NCBI GenBank assembly: GCA_948567375.1
Contig: OX419758.1
Location: 191,001 to 255,000 of the forward strand
Direction of reading: 5' to 3'
Source: Lunularia cruciata
Lineage: Eukaryota; Streptophyta; Marchantiopsida; Lunulariales; Lunulariaceae
Length of the DNA stretch: 64,000 nucleotides
In this document: positions 57,217 through 64,000 of the stretch, piece after piece
How the letters are laid out: each line of letters opens with the position of its first letter
Numbering within the stretch: position 1 is the first letter of the stretch
Translations under genes and position numbers: made by a program
Notes under the pieces: model-generated
What the model was told of the DNA's origin: nothing
Database searches by the model: none
The model's input: the letters and a program-made list of their open reading frames with translations, nothing else

Positions 57217-59068
57217 GTCAGTACGTCTTCCACTCCTACTACAGTTACAGAGGATACTTGGGAGCCAGATCTTGGACCCAAGCTTATCAGAGAGGAAAGA
57301 CGGAGGGTTTGGAGGTTCTTGAGGAGTCACACGAGTTGTTTTGGCTTTAGTATGAAGGATTTGGGTGCTCTAAAGGGACCTGGTATACGGATTGAGCTGA
57401 CTAGTGACACACCAGTTTTCCAACGTCCTTATCGATATTGTGAGACGGAGAGGACATTGATTCAGAGCCGGAGTATTGACCTTTTTGAGGCTGGTGTGGT
57501 GGAGATTTCACATGGAGAGTATGCATCAGCGACAGTGATGCCAGCCAAGAAGGATATGCATGGCAACTATACAGATAGGCGGATGTGTGGAGATTACCGT
57601 CCTATCAACCGACAGACCAGGGCTGATCGGTATGCCATGCCTACACCGAAGGAGATTTTTGATGCGATTGGGCATGCAAAGGTCTTCAGTACTTTGGATC
57701 TTCGAGCGGGATATCATCAGTTGCCGATCAAGGAGGAAGATAAGTCCAAGCCAGCATTTTGGGCTATTGATCCTCACGGCAAGGATGTGTTATATCAGTG
57801 GAGGTTCTTACCATTTGGGTTGAAGAACGCTCCTGCTGAGTTCCAGAGGGTCATGGATAGGATCCTAGCTGGATTGGATTTTGCTCGGTGTTATATTGAT
57901 GACATTTTGGTCTATAGCACTACTGTGGAGGAGCATGAGAGACAGTTGTTGGAGGTGTTTGAGAGGTTGAGATCTCATGGACTCAAACTAAATCCTGGGA
58001 AGTGTAGGTTCTTCCACGAGCAGGTTGAGTATTTAGGTCACACTATCTACCCCGGAGGATTTGGTGTTCAGCAGACCAAGGTGGAGGCTATTACACGTAT
58101 TCCTTGGCCTACGGATGTGAGCAGAGTGCGAGCATTCCTTAGGTTGGCAAACTTCTATCGCCGTTATGTTAGAGGATTTAGTGCCATTGCCAAGGCCTTG
58201 ACAAAGCTGACCAAGCTTACACAAGAGTGGTGTTGGGGAGATGAGCAAGAGAGAGCTTTGTAGAGCTCAAGGAGAGGTTGACATCTACTCCTATTTTGAG
58301 GAGACCGATCAGGGGACGACCATTTCCGGTTCACACTGATTGGAGTATGTTGGGGCTTGGAGCGGTGCTCACCCAGCATGATGATGAGGAGAAGGAGTTT
58401 GTGGTGGCCTATGCTAGTCGCTCCAACAATTCAGCGGAGGCGAAGTATAGTTCATATGAGGGAGAGTGCTTGGCAGCAGTTTGGGCAGTAGCATATTTTT
58501 TATGTTACCTGTTTGGTAACTCCTTCACTCTCATCACTGATCATCAGCCGCTGAAGTGGTTGATGGAGTCCGACAAGCTTTCATGGAAGCTTGCACGATG
58601 GGCTCTGATTTTACAAGAGTATGATTTCACGGTTGTTCACAAACCTGGAGTGGTGAACCGTGATGCAGATGGGTTGAGTAGAAACCCATGTCCCAGCCAG
58701 CAGGATCAGACCGGAGCACGTTGGCATGGTGAGACAGATGAGGAGATGGTGCCAGGTTGGCATGCATCAGCCTTTTTGTGTATATTTGCATAGACTTTGG
58801 TGGTATCTCTCTCAGTGCATATAGGAGGAGTTATTGAGGTCACAGATCCAGAGAGTGAAGATATTGGTACAGTTTAGCGAGACATTCATGATGATGTCTT
58901 AGTGATGGACTATCTTCGCACTGGTGTTGTGGGTGGCACAGTTGGGGCCAAGGAGAGAGACCGTGTTCTTCAGCGAGCCAGACGGTTCAGATTGGAGGGT
59001 AGACACCTTTTGCGTGTATGGGAGGATGGTAGAGTGCGAGTAGTACCACTTCCATCACAGAGACCATA
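57211..59068 (+). pseudogene. A3 reverse transcriptase-RNase H
   Basis: RT from 57319: MCGDYRPIN, TLDLRAGYHQLPI, FGLKNAPAEF and CYIDDILVY intact. A one-base deletion at ~58257 ends the frame (RERAL then TAG); RNase H continues from 58278 with HTDWSMLGLG, YEGECLAAVW, TDHQPLKWL and DADGLSRNP. TAG at 58791 (Glu position) and at ~58875 and 59067 (Gln positions) break the linker to integrase. Confidence 0.92.
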
Positions 59069-59918
59069 GTTGGTCCATCATGCTCATGAGGAGCTAGGAC
59101 ATTTTGGAGTAAAGCGTACATATAGCTTACTCTAGAGTCATTATTGGCGGCGCGGTATGCAGACCGAGGTACAGCAGTTTGTTGCCAGATGTGTGGTTTG
59201 TGACCAAGTTAGAGCATCATTCAATGCTCCTACGCCACAGTTACACCCATTACCTATCATGGGATTGGGTTACCGTTGGAGTTTGGACTTCGCCGGACGT
59301 TTACCGCTGACTGTGAGACATCATCGGTTTGTTTTGGTGATGGTGGAGCACTTCTCCAAGTGGATTGAGTTGGTGGCACTTCCTGACAAGTCTAGTGAAG
59401 GGACAGCTTACTCGTTCCTGGATCGAGTTCTTAGTCATTTTGGTGCACCAGCTGAGGTTTTGACTGATCAGGGTACAGAGTTCTTGGGAGAGTTTCAGGT
59501 CTTGTGTGACAAGGCTTTGATTGATCATCGTACTACATCCCGAGATCACCCTGAGGCAGATGGCTTAGCAGAGAGAGTGGTTCAGACGGTGAAGAGAGGA
59601 TTGCAAAAGTATGGTTTGCAGAGAGGCCACTTGGGAGATTGGGATCTCCAGTTACCTTGGTTGGCCATGGGCTATCGGTTCAGCCAGCAAGCCTCCTTAG
59701 CATCCTTCTCTCCATACTTTCTACTCTATGGACGAGATCCAGATTTACCTGCAGCCATTCGTCGAGATGCTACTGTAGTTTTGGACTTGGATGACCCCGA
59801 TGTATGGATGAGCGCATGTTCTCAGCGGGCAGTGATCTTTCAGAGAGTGATGCCGATGGCTTTTGAGAACTTGGCGATTGCTCAGCATAGAGATACTTTA
59901 CGCTATGCTACCATTTGA
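59069..59918 (+). pseudogene. A3 integrase
   Basis: HEELGHFGVKR zinc His residues, a TAG near 59133 at a Gln codon, CVVCDQV, then a 253-codon open stretch with WSLDFAGRL, EVLTDQGTEFLG and EADGLAERVVQT, giving a full D,D,E set, and HFSKWIELVAL. It ends at the shared UGA (59916-59918). Best-preserved integrase core in the window. Confidence 0.92.
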
Positions 59919-60323
59919 GGAGGAGGTTATAGACCCTCGATCCGTCGATTTCATCCAGGTGACTATGTATATCTACAGCAGACAGCACCGACGACACTTG
60001 ATGTTTCTACAGGCTGCACTATCTTGAGAGTGTGCGAGATTTTGCCATCTGGAGTCCTTGTGTTAGAAGGACATGATGGTGTTGTTTGGAAGGATCATGT
60101 GCGCAATTGTGCGCCATGCCACCTCCCAAACATTGATGGTACTATGGACCCAAGCTTGGCACTTGTACGTGCAGGCTTGAGGTGTATGTTATGTGGCTCT
60201 TCTGATAGGGCTGCTACTATGTTAGTGTGTGATAGCTGTTCGAGAGGATGACATATGGCATGTATGACTCCTCCCCTCACGGTGGTTCCTCAGGGACAGT
60301 GGTTATGTCCTAGATGTACTTGA
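59919..60323 (+). pseudogene. A3 GPY/F-like module plus PHD finger
   Basis: In frame after UGA: FHPGDYVYL, EILPSGVLVLEG, NCAPCHLPN, then PHD CMLC...VCDSCSRG-stop-HMAC...LCPRC. A TGA at 60249-60251 replaces the Trp before the zinc His; all eight zinc ligands are otherwise present. It ends at TGA 60321-60323. 60324-60491 is the 3' untranslated stretch with the G-run before c. Confidence 0.85.
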
Positions 60324-60491
60324 CCTATAGCTAGTTCATTCTTTATATGGTATAGATTGCAGACAGGCGACTAACGATGGGGCTCCATAGCACCCGGCCT
60401 CCTGATCTTTGCCCATTAGAGGGTATACCATATACTTAGAGTAGATGGCTATCTGGAGTTAGAGGGACCTAACCGCCAGCTAGGGGGGCGA

Positions 60492-61154
60492 TTGTGGCAC
60501 TTTAGAGTCTATGTATGACTTATGTGTGAGTTGTGCTTTTATAGTGTATGATGTTGACAGCGATGTATGTTGTGTAGCGATGTATATACGCACGACAGCT
60601 GTCATGCCATTTGTAGTTCCGCATCTAGATGCTCGGACACTAGAGTTCCAGTGATGGTAGTTAGAATTATTCTAGCAGTTTCTCAGGGACTACTTTCCGA
60701 CGGTTAGATTTCGTGTTCGGGGTACTGACTTCACGGTGGGGCCCATCGTCACTTTGCACCTTTTGCACCGTCGAGTGTGCCGTCTGCGGGACCGTTAGGG
60801 TTTCAGGGCTAGCTCGAGTCCAGGGGGTATAGTTTCGAAGTGAGCTCCAGAGAGCTCACTTCTCTGATGTTGAGCCTTCGAGTTCCTGGCTATGGTGGAC
60901 AGAGGCCGGCGAGCGTCACCTGGATTCTCTATGCTTGAGTGGGTGTGGCTTGACTATAATCAGTGCCCAGTTGTTGGCAGTTTATAGAGTGACAGATCAA
61001 GTATTGAGCTGAGTTGAGTTGAGTTGAAAGTGTTAAGCAATCTGATTATTGTGGCACTTTAGAGTCTATGTATGACTTATGTGTGAGTTGTGCTTTTATA
61101 GTGTATGATATTGACAGCGATGTATGTTGTGTAGCGATGTATATACGCACGACA
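60492..61154 (+). repeat. A3 3' end: c-GC-a-c split repeat
   Basis: c 60492-60597, GC, a 60600-61048, c 61049-61154. Same order and junctions as A2 and A1. The outer end CACGACA abuts target duplication AAGA. Confidence 0.93.
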
Positions 61155-61882
61155 AAGATGTTAGGAAGCGGTGCATAAGTAGGCAGGTCTATTGTTCGCT
61201 TCATTATTGAAGGAGAGCATTCGTAGTCTTATGTTGTTCAGTATTCATATTTTTGAAGATAGATAAAGCGAAGTGTTGTTCTCAGTGCTCGTCGCTTGAG
61301 CTTAATTCCGATTGTCAATTTCATGTTTGTAGTTGTGAGTGTGTGGAGAATTCTGACGAGCAAGTCAATGTGTTTGTGGATGTTGGAATCTACAACCTTG
61401 ATCTTCATTCTGTGTGTTTGATCCTGAGTGAAGTGCATTGGAGCAATGACTTGACAGATTTGAGAGGAATTGTAGTGTTGGTAGTATTCTGCATTTGTGA
61501 GTGCAACACAAAGTTGATGTGAAGCAATTTCAATCGAGGAAGTTGTGCCTTCAATGGAGGGGTGGAACACAATTTTGAGGCAAAATTGTTCTTTGCAGTG
61601 AAGTGCCATCTTTGGGAGAATCTGAATCATCACAATCAAGAGTTGTTTGGACAGAATTTGCTATGATGTGATTATGTGTGTGTATTCATGACAAGTTGTT
61701 AAGATTGTGAGCTTGTTACGCTCTTCTGGGTATAGTTTCTACCTGAGATATTAAAGAAGAACCCAAGAAGAACTGCAATTGTGACTTTTGATTTTGTATT
61801 TGGACATTTCTGAATCGTATCTCTACGGGAATGAACATTACTTGCTTGATTACTTCAAAAGTGATATTGCCAAGTTGTCACA

Positions 61883-62246
61883 TGAGCTCTCTGGAGCTAC
61901 ACTTTGAAAGTATACCCCCCAGACTTGAGCTAAGTCTGAACCCTAACTGTCCCACTGACGGCACACCCAACTATGCAAATGGTGCAAAGTGATGGTGGGC
62001 TCCACTGTGAAGTCAACACCCCAAACACAAAATCTGACCATCCGTAAGTAGTCTTTGAGAAACTGCTGAAATAACTCTAACTACTATCACTGTCTAGTGT
62101 CCGAGCAATCTAGATGCGACACTACAAATGACATGACAGCTATCGTGCATATATACATCACTACACAACACACATCACTCTCAACATCATACACTATGGA
62201 AGCATAACTCACACACAAGTCATACATAAACTCTAAAGTGCCACAA
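61883..62246 (-). repeat. A5 3' end, inner part (rest of a, GC, inner c)
   Basis: Arm a resumes after the B5 target duplication and ends GACATGACA at 62138. GC follows, then c 62141-62246. The palindrome is decayed to GACAGCTATC. A decayed purine tract lies at 62247-62257. Confidence 0.85.
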
Positions 62247-62399
62247 TTGCTTCCCTAGCTGGCGGTTAGGTCCCTCTAACTCCAGATAGCCATCTACTCT
62301 AAGTATATGGTATACCCTATAATGGGCAAAGATCAGGAGGCCGGGTGCTATGGAGCCCTATCGTTAGTCGCCTGTTTGCAATCTATACCATATAAAGAA

Positions 62400-62822
62400 T
62401 GAACTAACTATAGGTCAAGTACATCTAGGACATAACCAATGTCTTTGAGGAACCACCATGAGGAGAGGAGTCATACATGCCATATGCCATCCTCTCTAAT
62501 AGCTATCACACACTAACATAGTAGCAGCTCTACCAGAAGAGCCACATTACATACACTTCAAGCGTACACGTAAAAATACCAAGCTTGGGTCCATAGTACC
62601 ATCAATGTTTGGGAGGTGGCATGGCACACAATTGCACATATGATCCTTCTAAACAACACCATCATGTCCTTCTAACACAAAGACTCCATATGGCAAAACC
62701 TCACGCACTCTCAAGATAGTGCGGCATGTCAAAATATCAAGTGTTGTTGATGTTGTCTGCTGTAGATATACATAGTTTCTTGGATGAAATTGACGGATCA
62801 AGGGTCTATAACCTCCTCCTCA
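62400..62822 (-). pseudogene. A5 GPY/F-like module plus PHD remnant
   Basis: Homologous to A1 17386-17793 with many transitions; PHD cysteines are partly recognisable in broken frames. The upstream UGA is kept (TCA at 62820-62822 on the plus strand). Confidence 0.7.
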
Positions 62823-63675
62823 AATGGTAGCATAGCTTAAATTATCTCTATGCTGAGCAATCGCCAAGTTCTCAAAGGCCATCGACATCACTCTCTAAAA
62901 GATCTCTACACACTGAGAATATGTGCTCCTCAATACATTGGGGTCATCCAACTCCAAAACTACAATAACATCTCAACAAATGGCTACAGGTAAATTTGGA
63001 TCTTGTCCAGAGAGTAGAAAGTACGGAAAGAAGGACGTTAAGGAGGCTTGCCGGCTGAACCAATAGCCCATGGCTAACCAAGGTAGCTAGAGATCCCAAT
63101 CTCCCAAGTGGCCTCTTTGCAAACCATACTTTCACGATCCTCTCTTCACAGTCTGAACCACTCTCTTTGCTAAGCCATTTTCCTCAGGGTGATCTTGGGA
63201 GGTAGTACGGTGATCAATCAAAGCCTTGTCATACAAGACCTGAAACTCCCCCAAGAACTATGTACCTTGATCAGTCAAAACCTAAAATGCTGCACCAAAA
63301 TGACTAAGAATTTGATCCAAGAACAAGTAAGCTATCCCTTCACTAGACTTGTCAAGAAGTGACACCAACTCAATCCACTTGGAGAAGTGCTCCACCATCA
63401 CCAAAACATACCGATGATGTCTCACAATCAGCGGTAAAGGTCCAGCAAAGTCCAAACTCCAACGGTAACCCAATCCCATGATAGGTAATGGGTGTAATTG
63501 TGGCATAGGAGCATTGAATGATGCTCTAACTTGGTCACAAACCACACATCTGGGAACAAATTCCTATACCACGGTCTGCATACCGTGCCACCAATAATGA
63601 TTCTAGAGTAAGCTATATGTACGCTTTACTCCAAAATGTCCTAGCTCCTCATGAGCATGACGGACCAACTGTGGT
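62823..63675 (-). pseudogene. A5 integrase remnant
   Basis: 63545-63282 is open and reads CDQVRASFNAPMPQLHPLPI and WSLDFAGPLPL, covering the second zinc Cys region and first catalytic Asp. The remainder (EADGLAE block near 63170, decayed) is in broken frames. Confidence 0.8.
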
Positions 63676-63989
63676 CTCTAAGATGGAAATGGTACTATTT
63701 GCACTCTACCATCTTCCCATACAAAAGGTGTCTGCCCTCCAATCTGAATCATCTGGATTGCTGAGAGAACTGTGTTCTAAAGAACACAGTCTCTCTCCTT
63801 GGCCCCACTTGTGCCACCCACAACACCAATGCAAAGATAGTCCATCACTAAGACATCATCATAAATGTCTTGTTGAATTGTACCAATATCTTCACTATCT
63901 AGATCTATGATCTCAATAACTCCTCTTGTATGCGCTAAGAGAGATACCCCCAAAGGCTCAAAAAGAATACATAGAAAGGTAGATGCATG
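63676..63989 (-). pseudogene. A5 RNase H-integrase linker remnant
   Basis: Matches A1 18639-18960 with stops; contains a short local duplication of an AGAACACAGT-like unit near 63770-63795. Cut by the family B end at 63990. Confidence 0.65.
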
Positions 63990-64000
63990 TGTGGTGCCCA
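63990..64000 (+). mobile_element. Start of another family B LTR (B7) at window edge
   Basis: TGTGGTGCCCA, the exact family B 5' terminus, replaces the expected A5 sequence after GATGCATG. Only 11 bp are visible, but the break in A5 homology coincides with it. Confidence 0.6.

Larger units (their letters stand above)
50316..61154 (+). mobile_element. Family A element A3, full length
   Basis: 10839 bp inserted in B5 with target duplication AAGA (50312-50315 and 61155-61158). Layout: a (50316-50764), leader with a tandem duplication, gag with both knuckles, protease-methyltransferase with a scrambled insertion (55984-56526), UAG, RT-RNase H, integrase, UGA, PHD, c-GC-a-c (60492-61154). It carries about a dozen nonsense changes, mostly TAG at Gln codons. 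Confidence 0.93.
49120..61882 (+). mobile_element. Family B solo LTR, short form (B5), split by A3
   Basis: Starts TGTGGTACCC and ends GTTGTCACA; perfect 5-bp target duplication TGAGC (49115-49119 and 61883-61887) in arm a of A5. Without A3 (50316-61154) and its duplicated AAGA it is about 1.92 kb, similar in layout to B3. It shares with B3 a central segment (around 49660-49760) not seen in B2. Confidence 0.88.
48829..63989 (-). mobile_element. Family A element A5, hosts B5 and A3; continues past the window
   Basis: Minus-strand element seen from its 3' end: c (48829-48921), a (48925-49119 and 61883-62138), GC, c (62141-62246), 3' untranslated, PHD, integrase and linker to 63989. B5 splits arm a with target duplication TGAGC. 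The outer terminus reads TTTCATGTG, like A1's. It is interrupted again at 63990 by a family B 5' end. More decayed than A2 and A3. Confidence 0.85.

Noticed and set aside
1-64000. CRISPR arrays, rRNA genes, bacterial-type operons or host protein genes
   Set aside because: None seen; all sizeable conserved frames belong to retrotransposons.

Overview
The window is a pile of nested LTR-type retrotransposons; I see no host protein gene, rRNA or ordinary tRNA gene. Ty3/gypsy elements, solo LTRs and heavy CG- and CHG-type (CAG to TAG) decay point to a large, repeat-rich green-plant-lineage genome. I would favour a streptophyte such as a charophyte alga, bryophyte, lycophyte or fern, but I cannot name the species.

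The dominant family, called 'A' here, is an unusual Ty3/gypsy element with six copies: A0 1-373 (-), A4 2430-11585 (+), A1 16555-39588 (-), A2 27577-36997 (+), A5 48829 to past the window end (-) and A3 50316-61154 (+). Its domain order is Gag, retropepsin, a DNMT3-like C5-cytosine methyltransferase, a conserved UAG stop in a leaky UAG-CAG-CCA context, RT, RNase H, DDE integrase, a UGA shared by four copies, and a C-terminal PHD finger. Its ends are not ordinary LTRs. The 5' end carries only an arm of about 450 bp ('a'). The 3' end carries c-GC-a-c, where c is 106 bp. The insertion ends are a...c with 4-bp target duplications (TATC, AAGA). This is what results if a two-LTR circle with LTR = c-GC-a is opened at an internal GACA-GC-TGTC palindrome.

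A second family ('B/C') has very long LTRs, up to about 3.8 kb, with TG...CA ends and 5-bp target duplications. The LTR itself holds a long sense reading frame for an acidic, coiled-coil protein. Solo LTRs lie at 374-2429, 7990-9732, 23302-27086 and 49120-61882 (split), and one starts at 63990. One LTR (42763-45838) is still joined to a primer-binding-like site, gag and protease (C, 39589-42762). A third family ('D') is a more ordinary Ty3/gypsy element with an iMet primer site: D1 11586-16235 (+) and D2 45839-48828 (-). A fourth ('E') is seen only as small LTR-like insertions at 3569-4312, 6183-6623 and about 16236-16475.

Nesting, left to right. A4 is old and decayed and was hit by B1 (itself hit by A0), E1, E2, B3 and D1 (hit by E3). 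A1 lies between D1/E3 and C, was hit by B2 in its gag, and by A2 also in its gag. D2 is cut on one side by the C element and on the other by A5. A5 was hit by B5, B5 was hit by A3, and A5 was hit again by a B copy at the right edge. Every coding region carries at least one stop or frameshift, so this is mostly a fossil record, but the copies together define clear consensus domains.
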